This document shows, in pieces, positions 18,890-27,625 of a DNA stretch of 64,000 nt. Origin of the DNA: Clostridiaceae bacterium (lineage in GTDB: Bacteria; Bacillota; Clostridia; Saccharofermentanales; DTU023). The DNA lies in NCBI GenBank assembly GCA_012518795.1, contig JAAYRL010000050.1, forward strand, positions 62,001-126,000. The letters are read 5' to 3'. The notes under the pieces were generated by a model. The model did no database searches, was not told where the DNA came from, and saw only the letters and a list, made by a program, of their open reading frames with translations. The translations under genes and the position numbers were made by a program. Position 1 is the stretch's first letter. Each line of letters opens with the position of its first letter.

Positions 18890-20043
18890 TCTCTTCTATC
18901 GGGAAGTATTCCTTCATAAATCTTTCTCTTCTTGTCTTCATACATAGAAACATCGATCTTCCTCAAAAAATTATCTACTGAATCAAGCTTGCTTTCGTAT
19001 GTACTGTAACCAATTGAAAAATGTATCTTATAAGGTTTCTTTTCTGATTCATTGAACAAAGTTGTTTGTGTTTTAATGATGTCAATCATATCTATAATTT
19101 CTTTCTGAGAGTTTATTTGCATTAATATGACAAACTCATCACCCCCACACCTAAATATTGTTCCTTGATTACCCACAGCTGTGCGTAATATCTTTCCGGC
19201 TATTAAAATGGCTTCATCACCTACTAGATGTCCAAATTTATCATTTATGCTTTTGAAACCATCAATGTCTAACATGATTCCGGCAAGTGTATAGGGAGTA
19301 TCTCCTTTTTTGCTATGCATTAATAACGTATTATTTAAGTACTGTCTGTTATATAATCCCGACAGCACATCGATATAAGATGCTTCATTTTGAAAACTGA
19401 CGAATAGTGACACCATCCCTATAGCCACTCCAAGCCACATGAGAGAGTATCCATAAAAGAAGAATTGTAAGAGAGTTCCAAGCATGATGGGAGTTATAAA
19501 CACAAGAGCAGGAAAAAACAAGTACTTAAGAACCTTCTTACGATACGAATAAATTAATATAACCCCATATGCAATATAAAAATATGTCACAGCATATGGA
19601 ATGATATACAAACCTGCTCTTTGATAAACATTATATTCATCGATTAAAAAATATACGGGCGTTATCAAGTTTACTAAGCAACCGATTATTGTCAGCATGG
19701 CAGGTATAGCTACAAAAGGATATATTCGCTTGATTCTTTTCATATCTGTAAACAATTTAAAGTCCACATAAACTACCCATAAATAAGCAAATATAGTACT
19801 GTTAATAAATAGAATGGTATTCAGTACTATTGTCAGCGTACGATATCCATAGCCGATTTTACCATCCATAATAAAACCAGCTGTTTCAATAAAGCATTGC
19901 ATAATATTTAAAATTATCATCGTATAGAATATTTTTTCTTCAAACAATCCATGACGTATTGGGCTTTTTAAACTCAATAAGATAACTATTAACAGCAGAA
20001 TTGCTGTTCCATTTGCGATATATATAGCTGGGAAATTAACCAT
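18868..20043 (-). CDS. Membrane-bound diguanylate cyclase (GGDEF)
   Basis: Predicted to make the second messenger c-di-GMP from GTP at the membrane. The first 215 or so residues form about seven to eight hydrophobic segments of a sensor I cannot name. The GGDEF domain follows: DVLSGLYNRQYLNN, IMLDIDGFKSINDKFGHLVGDEA, and the intact active-site GGDEF at residues 300-304. No RxxD product-inhibition site is present in front of it. I chose the ATG at 20043; a GTG at 20088 would add 15 residues, but that part falls in a 19-bp tandem duplication and has no ribosome site. The gene is monocistronic. Confidence 0.88.
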   Translation of the reverse strand: MVNFPAIYIANGTAILLLIVILLSLKSPIRHGLFEEKIFYTMIILNIMQCFIETAGFIMDGKIGYGYRTLTIVLNTILFINSTIFAYLWVVYVDFKLFTDMKRIKRIYPFVAIPAMLTIIGCLVNLITPVYFLIDEYNVYQRAGLYIIPYAVTYFYIAYGVILIYSYRKKVLKYLFFPALVFITPIMLGTLLQFFFYGYSLMWLGVAIGMVSLFVSFQNEASYIDVLSGLYNRQYLNNTLLMHSKKGDTPYTLAGIMLDIDGFKSINDKFGHLVGDEAILIAGKILRTAVGNQGTIFRCGGDEFVILMQINSQKEIIDMIDIIKTQTTLFNESEKKPYKIHFSIGYSTYESKLDSVDNFLRKIDVSMYEDKKRKIYEGILPDRRDVLNKHS

Positions 20044-20058
20044 TTCTAATATGTCCTT

Positions 20059-20096
20059 TTCTTTACCACTATATCCATTCTTTACCACTATATCAT
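20059..20096. repeat. 19-bp tandem duplication at the 5' end of the cyclase gene
   Basis: Two copies of a unit beginning TTCTTTACCACTATATC lie head to tail (20059-20077, 20078-20096), differing only in the last two bases. They lie just upstream of the chosen start codon. Confidence 0.9.
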
Positions 20097-20245
20097 AACT
20101 TATTTCATGTTAATAATATGTTAGTTTGACAGCAAGAATCGAGCCTCATTTCCGCAACCATTTTTTTGAAAATCAAAGCCGCGACGAACTCGAGAGGAGC
20201 TTGAGAAAATACGTAAAAGAAAAATTCAATTGAACTCTGTGAAAA

Positions 20246-20306
20246 TGTTACACAAACTTTACACCAACATTAAAAAACACTTTGCTTTTCGTAACAGAAA
20301 TGTTAC
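20246..20306. promoter_or_regulatory. Possible operator with TGTTAC/GTAACA sites
   Basis: GTAACA at 20291 and TGTTAC at 20301 form an inverted repeat with a 4-base gap. Another TGTTAC lies at 20246. The cluster sits 80-140 bases before the Panacea-domain gene and could be its regulator site. Confidence 0.4.
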
Positions 20307-20387
20307 ATTATTTATACAGAGTGTTAGACATTCTTTCTGAACCGTTAAAATTTATATCTAACAATATTATAAAGAAAGGGGATTGCT

Positions 20388-20828
20388 ATGGCAAGTGTAT
20401 TTGATGTGGCAAATTGGTTTTTGCATCATAATAAATTTTTAAGAAATTTTCTTGATCAAGACACAGATGAAATTAGTAATTTAAAATTACAGAAATTGCT
20501 TTATTATGCCCAAGGTTCATATTTGGCTCTCAAAGGCAAGCCTCTTTTTTATGATCCTATAGAGGCTTGGAAACATGGGCCTGTAGTAAAAGCAGTATAT
20601 AAGAAATATTGTGACTTTGGCGCATCCGGAATAAATAGGCTTGAATATTATCAATTAGAAGATGAAGAAAAAGAAGTTTTATTGAAAGTTTATAATAGAT
20701 TTGGTGGTTATTCAGCTTGGGGGTTAAGAAATTTAACCCATTCTGAAACTCCATGGAAAGAAACAGATCAGTTGTCCGAAATATCACAAGAAAAAATCAA
20801 GAAGTATTTCAAAAAACATTATGTTTAG
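20388..20828 (+). CDS. Panacea (SocA-like/DUF4065) antitoxin-type protein
   Basis: A 146-residue protein of the SocA/Panacea family. The family pattern is clear: VANWFLHHN...EISNLKLQKLLYYAQGSYLALKGKPLFYDPIEAWKHGPVVKAVYKKY, and later GGYSAWGLRNLTHSETPWKE. Panacea domains act as antitoxins for many different toxin folds, and SocA is a proteolysis adaptor-type antitoxin. No toxin gene lies beside it: upstream is the divergent diguanylate cyclase, downstream only a minus-strand relic. It is therefore either an orphan or acts in another context. Strong ribosome site AAGAAAGGGG precedes the ATG. Inverted TGTTAC repeats lie upstream. Confidence 0.85.
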   Translation: MASVFDVANWFLHHNKFLRNFLDQDTDEISNLKLQKLLYYAQGSYLALKGKPLFYDPIEAWKHGPVVKAVYKKYCDFGASGINRLEYYQLEDEEKEVLLKVYNRFGGYSAWGLRNLTHSETPWKETDQLSEISQEKIKKYFKKHYV

Positions 20829-20885
20829 ACTCGTAGAATAATATTTACCTGTGTCAAAGATGTATTTTCTTTACGAGATTTCACA

Positions 20886-20914
20886 TAAAAAAACCGACCC
20901 CTTATGGAGTCGGT
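20886..20914 (-). terminator. Strong terminator on the minus strand
   Basis: Read on the minus strand, ACCGACTCC and GGGGTCGGT pair around a short ATAA-type loop, followed by seven T. It follows the stop codon of the gene relic at 20939-21061. Confidence 0.8.
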
Positions 20915-20938
20915 CTTCTGATTCATCAGTGAATTTCA

Positions 20939-21061
20939 TTACTTAATGCGTTTCATGCTATTGTCTTCAAACGTCAGTGTATCGTCTTTAATCGTATAGG
21001 GCGCGTCTTCAAGTGGCGGGAAGGTCGGGTCATCAGTATTAACACCCAAGTTATAAGCTTT
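20939..21061 (-). pseudogene. C-terminal relic of an unknown gene
   Basis: On the minus strand an open stretch of 40 codons without a start codon reads KAYNLGVNTDDPTFPPLED, then APYTIKDDTLTFEDNSMKRIK and stop. A stop codon at 21062-21064 closes it upstream. It ends 25 bases before a strong terminator, as a real gene end would. Its GC content is visibly higher than the surroundings. It is too short to be called a gene; I take it to be the tail of a protein whose front was deleted. I do not recognise the family. Confidence 0.55.
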
Positions 21062-21098
21062 TTAATATAAATTGATAAAGAGTTCGAAAAAAGGCAAT

Positions 21099-21758
21099 CT
21101 ATTTTAAATCGACAATTTCATTTTCGTTTTTATAAATTTTTTGCGATTCAATAACACCTCTGACCATTGATAAAGGATAAATTATTGAGTTTTTGCCGAT
21201 CATAACTCCCGGATTAAGCACTGCATTGCAGCCGACTTCAACATGATCACCGATAATTGCACCGAATTTTTTCAAGCCTGTTTCAATTTGTTGATTCCGA
21301 TAATTTAATATTATATTCTTGCGATCAGCCTTAATATTTGATGTGATGGCTCCGGCACCGAGATGACTGTACGGGGCAAGAATTGAATCGCCGACATAAT
21401 TAAAATGCGGAGCTTCGACATGAGAGACTAAAATGCTGTTTTTTAATTCGGTTGAGTTACCGACGACACAGGAATCGCCAACTATTACGTTACCTCTGAT
21501 GAATGCACTATGTCTAATCTCGTTGTTAGGTCCAATGATTAGTGGTCCGTTAAGTAGAGCAGATTCTGCGATTATTGCAGTTTGATGAATCCAAACGTCA
21601 TCTTTGATTTGTTTATATTCTGATTTTGGCAAAGTAGGCCCTAAATCTAAAATAAATTGATTAATCAAGGGGAGTGCCTGCCATGGATATTCCACTTGTT
21701 CCAACAACTTTTCTGCTAAGGTTCCTTGATAAGAGATAAAATCTTTGGTTTTTAACAT
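21099..21758 (-). CDS. Left-handed beta-helix (hexapeptide) protein
   Basis: A 219-residue protein. After an N-terminal segment of about 45 residues (TLAEKLLEQVEYPWQALPLINQFI) comes a run of imperfect hexapeptide repeats (IIAESALLNGPLIIGPNNEIRHSAFIRGNVIVGDSCVVGNS), the fold of nucleotidyl- and acyltransferases. It resembles the C-terminal half of GlmU-like UDP-N-acetylglucosamine pyrophosphorylases, in particular HFNYVGDSILAPYSHLGAGAITSNIKADRKNI. The nucleotidyltransferase domain is absent, so it is not GlmU itself. The donor and acceptor are unknown. It lies 32 bases downstream of an RluA-type gene on the same strand, so the two are probably co-transcribed. Confidence 0.82.
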   Translation of the reverse strand: MLKTKDFISYQGTLAEKLLEQVEYPWQALPLINQFILDLGPTLPKSEYKQIKDDVWIHQTAIIAESALLNGPLIIGPNNEIRHSAFIRGNVIVGDSCVVGNSTELKNSILVSHVEAPHFNYVGDSILAPYSHLGAGAITSNIKADRKNIILNYRNQQIETGLKKFGAIIGDHVEVGCNAVLNPGVMIGKNSIIYPLSMVRGVIESQKIYKNENEIVDLK

Positions 21759-21790
21759 GTTATACTCCGTTCTTAATATATAGTATTCTT

Positions 21791-22522
21791 TCAGATTGAC
21801 TTTTTAAATAAGTCAAAAGGTTTTTGTTTCGGTTGACTTTTGAAAATACAAAGCTCGTCTTTAGTCGGATGTTTAAATTGTATAAATGAAGCATAGAGTG
21901 CAGGTCCATCCGTATTACGATCCAAGTCGGTAATTTTTCCATATAATCTGTCTCCTACTAAAGGATGATGATGAGCCCTCATTTGTGCTCTGATCTGATG
22001 ACTACGTCCGGTTTTTAAATCAACTTCAATCAGACTGAGATCACTCTCTGATAAATAATCTTGTAATTGATAACTTAACTCACACTTCTGATATTTAGTT
22101 TGATGTGATTTATCCGGTTGACTTATTACGATATATTTTCCTTGGACTTTATTGCGTGAAATAAAATCGGACCAAACAGCATTTTTCAGTTCAGGCTTTT
22201 TATGAATTACTGCTACATATTTTCTGACAAATTGATGTTCTCTTATTTGAGCAGATAATCTTGAGGCGGCTTTTGATGTTTTAGCAAATACCATTAAACC
22301 TCCGATCGGTCTGTCTAAACGATGAACTAAACCCAGCCAGGCAGCACCCGGTTTATTATATTTAATACGCAAATACTCTTTAATTATGTTGAGAAGATCA
22401 GGGTCTCCGCTCTGGTCTTCTTGCGATAGCAAACCAACCGGTTTTTCTACAACGATTAAATGATTATCTTCGAATATAATTGGTATATTAAATTCTTGAT
22501 TTTGATAAAATATTTTTGTCAT
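21791..22522 (-). CDS. RluA-family pseudouridine synthase
   Basis: Predicted rRNA or tRNA pseudouridine synthase of the RluA family. The catalytic motif reads GLVHRLDRPIGGLMVFAKTSKAASRLSAQI, with the catalytic Asp in HRLD. The second motif, LKTGRSHQIRAQM, and the third, HPLVGDRLYG, are also intact. No S4 domain is present, so it is a short form of 243 residues. The start is an ATG behind AAAAGGAAT. It precedes the hexapeptide gene in the same orientation. Confidence 0.92.
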   Translation of the reverse strand: MTKIFYQNQEFNIPIIFEDNHLIVVEKPVGLLSQEDQSGDPDLLNIIKEYLRIKYNKPGAAWLGLVHRLDRPIGGLMVFAKTSKAASRLSAQIREHQFVRKYVAVIHKKPELKNAVWSDFISRNKVQGKYIVISQPDKSHQTKYQKCELSYQLQDYLSESDLSLIEVDLKTGRSHQIRAQMRAHHHPLVGDRLYGKITDLDRNTDGPALYASFIQFKHPTKDELCIFKSQPKQKPFDLFKKSI

Positions 22523-22712
22523 ATTATTCCTTTTGACAGCTGCTCATTCTTATGGCTAAGTATTTATTGTCAAGTATGAAATATATTTAATATTATCATT
22601 TAAAAGCCGGTTTTTCTTAAGAATAAAAAATGTGCTGACAATTAAACAAAAAAACATATAAATGATCACGTAAATTAGTTATAATGTAAAAAAATATAAA
22701 GTAATAGGAAAT

Positions 22713-24098
22713 ATGATAAAAGTGCAACTTGAACGAAAACAGCAAAGACTGAGCAAGAAACAATTAAAATCGAATTTGACTCCACATGAAAAATCTGATT
22801 TGCATGGTAATCCGGATTCGGATATGTATATAAAATATAATTGGTTAATTTGTCTAACAATGTTTTTAGTATTCATGATATTGGGATTTGTTTTAGACAG
22901 TCCGAGTAATTTGTTGAGTGGAATTGTCCGGATTCTCTTGAGTTCCTCAGTATTAACTACCGACTATCTTGCTGTTGGCGGAGTCGGTGCAGCTTTAATT
23001 CACAATGCTTGTTTTCTGCTTTTGCTTTTGGTGGTAGTTTTGCTTAGCAGAACACGGCTAACCGGAAAAATTATGGTACATATTTTTATGCCGGTAGGTT
23101 TTGCTTTTTTCGGTATGAATATTTTAAACATTTTGCCATTTATTCTGGGTGTATATTTTTATGCCAGAAGGCAAAAACAACTATTTAGTAATTATATTAC
23201 TAATGCTTTCAATTTCGGATCTCTGGGCCCCATAGTCAGTTTTATCGCTTTACACAGTGGCTTGCCATTTTATTTTTCAATCCCGTTGGCAATTATGTGT
23301 GGTACGCTAATCGGATTTTTTGGAGTGCCTTTTGCTGCAAGCTGTTCCAAACTACATCGAGGTTTTACTTTATATAATACGGGGTTTACCGGGGGTTTTA
23401 TCGGAATATTGGTCTTTGGACTCTTAAGTGTTTTTAGGATTGAGGTAATTAGACCGGATATCTTAATTGAGCAAACATCTTTGCCTCTTGTTGTTTTTTT
23501 GATTATCTATTCTGTATTTATTCTTTTGTTAGGAATTATTCTGGCGAGTAATAAAGGTCCCGCTGAGTCAGGCAAATCGAAATCTTATTACAAGATTCTT
23601 AAATGTAGCGGATATGGTGAAGTTATTTACGAGTCTTACGGAGCGGAAATGACTTATATCAATATGGGAATTATGGGTTTGTTGGCGACGGGATTTGCTT
23701 TATTAATGGGAGCAACATTAACGGGGCCGGTTATGGCAGGTATTCTTTCTGTAATAGGCTATGCGGCACTCGGGAAGCATCCGTTAAACACTATTCCGAT
23801 TATACTGGGAGTGACTTTGAGTGGATTTGTAGCGGGAGCTGACTTATCCGGTACCGGTTTTGTCATGACAGGACTTTTCGGTACTGCTCTGGCACCGGTA
23901 ACGGGCAAGTTCGGATTAATTCCGGGTTTTGTCGCAGGTTTCATACACTATGCTATTGCCAGAATGACTTCCAATTTTCATGGCGGATTTGTTTTGTATA
24001 ATAACGGATTTGCCAGCGGTATTGTTGCTATTCTACTGGTAAATATTTTAATTAATTTACCGCAAAATATCTTTCGCAGAAATAATACAAATTCTTAA
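22713..24098 (+). CDS. DUF1576 membrane protein
   Basis: A 461-residue integral membrane protein. It has a charged cytoplasmic N-terminus of about 45 residues and then about eleven or twelve hydrophobic segments. Repeated glycine-rich patterns (NTGFTGGFIGILVFGL and FHGGFVLYNNGFASGIVAILL) suggest two related halves, and LTTDYLAVGGVGAALIHNA matches the DUF1576 family as I remember it. The function of that family is unknown; a transport role is plausible from the fold alone. The start has TAGGAAAT before the ATG. It is followed 59 bases later by the TIM-barrel-like gene, a probable operon. Confidence 0.8.
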   Translation: MIKVQLERKQQRLSKKQLKSNLTPHEKSDLHGNPDSDMYIKYNWLICLTMFLVFMILGFVLDSPSNLLSGIVRILLSSSVLTTDYLAVGGVGAALIHNACFLLLLLVVVLLSRTRLTGKIMVHIFMPVGFAFFGMNILNILPFILGVYFYARRQKQLFSNYITNAFNFGSLGPIVSFIALHSGLPFYFSIPLAIMCGTLIGFFGVPFAASCSKLHRGFTLYNTGFTGGFIGILVFGLLSVFRIEVIRPDILIEQTSLPLVVFLIIYSVFILLLGIILASNKGPAESGKSKSYYKILKCSGYGEVIYESYGAEMTYINMGIMGLLATGFALLMGATLTGPVMAGILSVIGYAALGKHPLNTIPIILGVTLSGFVAGADLSGTGFVMTGLFGTALAPVTGKFGLIPGFVAGFIHYAIARMTSNFHGGFVLYNNGFASGIVAILLVNILINLPQNIFRRNNTNS

Positions 24099-24157
24099 TA
24101 CAAATAACATTGTTTTCTGTTAGATTAGTAAAGAAATTTATTTTTTGGGAGAAAAAC

Positions 24158-24907
24158 ATGTCAGAACGAAATAGAAAATATATACCGGAAGTTCGATCCA
24201 GTTTAAGAGATGATTCTATAATTGTTACACCTTCGGTTATCCGTAATTCAAGCGGAATCAAAATTTATAATCGGAGAATTAAATCATTTATTTTTTCGAC
24301 CGATGTTGCGACTATAACATATTCCGATGCAGATGCAATTTTGGCGGTTTATCCTCAAACACCGCATCCGGCAATTATTGAAGCGATTACTGCTGTGGCA
24401 AGTCAACCGGTTTTTGCCGGTGTCGGCGGTGGAACGACAGGCGGTAAGCGTAGTGCCTATGTTGCCGAATTTGCTGAAGCAAGAGGTGCGATGGGGATTG
24501 TAGTCAATTCTCCGACTACGGTAGCGACGATTCGTTTACTGGAAGGTTCAGTTGATTGCCCGATTATTGCAACGATTGTTTCGCATTATGATGATATTGA
24601 AAGCAAATTAAAAGCCGGGGCAGATATTTTGAATGTAGCAGACGGTAAAAATACGCCAAATCTGGTGCAATGGATCCGTAAGCGATATCCGGAAGTTCCG
24701 ATTATAGCTACCGGAGGTCCGACAGACGAAACAATCCAAGAATCTATTGATGCAGGAGCTAATGCAATCAGCTGGACTCCGCCAACCAACGCTGAACTAT
24801 TCAAAAATAAAATGATTAAATACAGAATAGAAAAGCGTCAAACTTTCATGGATAATCATGACGGTATGACAATGAATGAATATGAAGACAGAAATCTCGA
24901 GCATTAA
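24158..24907 (+). CDS. TIM-barrel-like protein of unknown function
   Basis: A 249-residue protein that I cannot name. Its pattern of strand-glycine turns (ADAILAVYPQ, PVFAGVGGG, AMGIVVNSPT, CPIIATIVS, AGADILNVADG, VPIIATGGPTDETIQESIDAGANAISWTPPT) is that of a beta/alpha barrel with a phosphate-binding ATGG-type loop near the C-terminal end. I chose the ATG at 24158, which has GGGAG 8 bases upstream; the longer frame from 24110 has no ribosome site. The last 35 bases of the gene, including the stop, are exactly duplicated behind it. It follows the DUF1576 gene and precedes a two-component system; together they may form a sensing or metabolic unit, but that is speculation. Confidence 0.75.
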   Translation: MSERNRKYIPEVRSSLRDDSIIVTPSVIRNSSGIKIYNRRIKSFIFSTDVATITYSDADAILAVYPQTPHPAIIEAITAVASQPVFAGVGGGTTGGKRSAYVAEFAEARGAMGIVVNSPTTVATIRLLEGSVDCPIIATIVSHYDDIESKLKAGADILNVADGKNTPNLVQWIRKRYPEVPIIATGGPTDETIQESIDAGANAISWTPPTNAELFKNKMIKYRIEKRQTFMDNHDGMTMNEYEDRNLEH

Positions 24908-24942
24908 TGAATGAATATGAAGACAGAAATCTCGAGCATTAA
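24873..24942. repeat. 35-bp perfect tandem duplication spanning a stop codon
   Basis: The final 35 bases of the TIM-barrel gene (24873-24907, beginning TGAATGAATATGAAG) are repeated without a mismatch at 24908-24942. The first copy contains the gene's real stop codon. Confidence 0.97.
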
Positions 24943-25041
24943 AAAATGTATTGATTAGTTATTAAATATAGTGATTATTTGTAATAATCGGATTTTTGTT
25001 TTATCTTAACTATATTGACTTGATGATTTCCGGAGGAGTAT

Positions 25042-25737
25042 ATGAGCAGCATACCATTAATATTAATAAGTGACGATGATCCTGTCGTGCATGAAGCTTT
25101 AAGTATTTATTTAAATGAAGAAAACTATCAATATTTTTCTGTTTATGATGGTGAGGCTGCATTGACGGCATTTAAAGAAAAACAACCCGATTTAATTATT
25201 TTAGATTTAATGATGCCCAAGATGTCGGGAATGGATGTATGTAAAGAAATCAGGAAATCAAGCAATGTGCCTATTATTATGTTAACCGCAAAAGGTGAAG
25301 AAATTGATCGGATTTTAGGATTGGAACTCGGTGCTGACGACTACATCGTAAAGCCTTTCAGTCCTCGAGAAGTGGTTGCCAGAATCAAAGCTGTATTACG
25401 CAGAGCTAATGATGCGGAAGCAGGCAAGTCATCCTCGATTTTACGCTTTGACGGTTTGGAAATTAATATTGACAATTATGAAGTGCTTGTAGATGGTATT
25501 CCTGTAGCATTTACACCGAAAGAAGTTGAAATTTTACACCTTTTAGCTTCAAATCCGGGTCAGGTTATGGATCGTGAACAAATACTTTCTAAAGTATGGG
25601 GTTATGATTATTTTGGGGATACCAGAACTGTAGATACCCATATTAAAAGGATCAGACAAAAAATTGACAGTGATAATCATAAATACGCATTGCTTACAGT
25701 CTATGGCGTAGGTTATAAATTCGAACCCGGTCAATAA
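25042..25737 (+). CDS. OmpR-family response regulator
   Basis: A 231-residue DNA-binding regulator. The receiver has the acidic cluster SDDD (residues 10-13), the phospho-acceptor Asp55 in LIILDLMMPKMSG and the conserved Lys in VKPFS. The winged-helix output domain ends LLTVYGVGYKFE. It starts at an ATG behind CCGGAGGAG. It is followed by its kinase 21 bases later. It is distinct from the PhoP-like regulator at 9408, and its stimulus is unknown. Its arrangement resembles WalR/PhoP-type pairs of Gram-positive bacteria, but I would not name it. Confidence 0.9.
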   Translation: MSSIPLILISDDDPVVHEALSIYLNEENYQYFSVYDGEAALTAFKEKQPDLIILDLMMPKMSGMDVCKEIRKSSNVPIIMLTAKGEEIDRILGLELGADDYIVKPFSPREVVARIKAVLRRANDAEAGKSSSILRFDGLEINIDNYEVLVDGIPVAFTPKEVEILHLLASNPGQVMDREQILSKVWGYDYFGDTRTVDTHIKRIRQKIDSDNHKYALLTVYGVGYKFEPGQ

Positions 25738-25758
25738 ACAATTGCTTAGCGAAATTTT

Positions 25759-27603
25759 ATGCAGAAAAACTTTATTTTACGTCGAATTTTATTTTTGTTG
25801 CTTTTGGCTATTGTTTTATGGTCTATTTTAACCAGCATAGTATATCTAAGTATTGCCCGTCCGATTTTTCGCAATTTAAAATCCGAAAGCTTATATGATC
25901 AAGCCAGAATAATTTCTTATGTAGCATCTGAAGGAGACAAGCTTATTACCGATGATGTCATTCAACTTTTGGCTTTGTCCATTCGCTTTTACGAATCCGG
26001 TGTATTTATTACTGATGAAACCGGAATGACTTTGATTAGTAATTATCCTAAAGATATACCTGATTATTTTTTAGACGGCATTGACCAAGAATACGATAAT
26101 TTTGTGAATGATGTATTATCATTGCAGTCACGTCAATCAATGATTGTTTTTTCTGAGAAGTTAAATAAGGATTTGATTTTTGTAGGTGTGCCGATCATCA
26201 AAACGATTGAAGACAAAAGCTATTTGATGGGTTCAGTTGTTATAGTACAAACGGTTGATGAACTGCAAGCAAGCTATTCAAGTCTGAATTCTGCACTTCT
26301 TATTTCCACGATTATTGTGGGTTTATTAGTTGCAATACCGATTGCATTCTTCGCAAGTAAGGTGGTTCAACCTTTAACCAAAATGCGAGAGGCCGTATCT
26401 GCAATGGTTAAGGGAGATTTTTCACAAAGGCTGGAACCGATAGAAGAAGATAATGAGATTTCGTATCTGATCAATGCTTTTAATCATTTAGCTAGTGAGC
26501 TGGATTCCAATATCTCAAAACTAACTAATGAACGTAATCAATTACAACATATTATTGATGGTATTGCAGAGGGGATTATTGCGGTCAACAGTGAAGGTAA
26601 AGTTACCCAGAATAATGATATGGTTTGGCATTTATTTCATCAGAATACACGTATTTATACTGCTGATGAATTGTTGAAAATAATTGGTTTAGACGAATTA
26701 TTTGAAATTTGTTTAAGTGAACAAAGAATAGTTGTAGAAATAAAGGAATCCGGTAATGATTTGATCAATTGTTTGATTTCTCCTTTGCTTGATCAGGAAA
26801 ACGTTCTCTATGGAGCAGTTGGTTTATTCAGAGACGTTACGGAATCGGAAAAACTGGAAGAAACCAGGCGGGAATATGTAGCCAATGTATCCCATGAATT
26901 AAGAACTCCGATTACTGCAATACGTGGCTTGCTAGAACCGTTAAATGACGGTTTGGTCAAAAATGAAGAGAATAGACAAAAATATTATGCGATTCTGTTA
27001 CGTGAAACTAAACGCTTGTCAGATTTGATAGATGATATGCTTGAACTGTCGCGTATCCAAACTTCGGAAAAGATCATTAACTTAGAACCTGTATATTTAA
27101 AAAATGATTTGTTAGATTTGGCTGTGCGTTTTGAAGTATTAGCAGATCAAAAACAGATTACTTTTGAAATACAAGAGTCGCAAGAACAATGGTCTACAGT
27201 GTGGGGAAAAGCGGATCGGATAATTCAAATTCTTTCAACAATTATGGAGAATGCTGTCAAATTTACTCCGGAAGGCGGCAAGATAGTGATGTCAATTGCT
27301 GAAGATGAAACCGGTTTGACCGTATCTATCAGCGATAACGGACCGGGAATTTCACTCGAAGATTTACCGCATGTTTTCGAGAGATTTTACAAAGCGGACA
27401 AAGCACATAATGAGCGAGGAACAGGACTCGGATTATCGATTGCTGCTGAGTTGGCCGAACAGATGGGGCATACTTTGGAAGTTAACAGTGCAGAGGGAAA
27501 AGGTTCAACTTTTTCGCTTTCGATGCCGTTTGCCAGAGATGTCATGAAATCGGAACCTCATCTTAAAGATGTTTATGAAAGTGATTTTGATTCTGAAGAA
27601 TAG
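25759..27603 (+). CDS. Sensor histidine kinase (HAMP, PAS)
   Basis: A 614-residue membrane kinase that pairs with the preceding regulator. Membrane segments lie at about residues 9-31 and 178-200, enclosing an external domain of about 145 residues. HAMP (about 201-253) and PAS (about 262-365) domains lead to the HisKA domain, with the phospho-accepting His379 in REYVANVSHELRTPITAIRG. The ATP-binding core has the N box IMENAVKFTPEGG and the G boxes DNGPGIS and RGTGLGLSIAAEL. All catalytic motifs are intact. Confidence 0.92.
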   Translation: MQKNFILRRILFLLLLAIVLWSILTSIVYLSIARPIFRNLKSESLYDQARIISYVASEGDKLITDDVIQLLALSIRFYESGVFITDETGMTLISNYPKDIPDYFLDGIDQEYDNFVNDVLSLQSRQSMIVFSEKLNKDLIFVGVPIIKTIEDKSYLMGSVVIVQTVDELQASYSSLNSALLISTIIVGLLVAIPIAFFASKVVQPLTKMREAVSAMVKGDFSQRLEPIEEDNEISYLINAFNHLASELDSNISKLTNERNQLQHIIDGIAEGIIAVNSEGKVTQNNDMVWHLFHQNTRIYTADELLKIIGLDELFEICLSEQRIVVEIKESGNDLINCLISPLLDQENVLYGAVGLFRDVTESEKLEETRREYVANVSHELRTPITAIRGLLEPLNDGLVKNEENRQKYYAILLRETKRLSDLIDDMLELSRIQTSEKIINLEPVYLKNDLLDLAVRFEVLADQKQITFEIQESQEQWSTVWGKADRIIQILSTIMENAVKFTPEGGKIVMSIAEDETGLTVSISDNGPGISLEDLPHVFERFYKADKAHNERGTGLGLSIAAELAEQMGHTLEVNSAEGKGSTFSLSMPFARDVMKSEPHLKDVYESDFDSEE

Positions 27604-27625
27604 ATAGTAACAAAGCAATTTAGAG

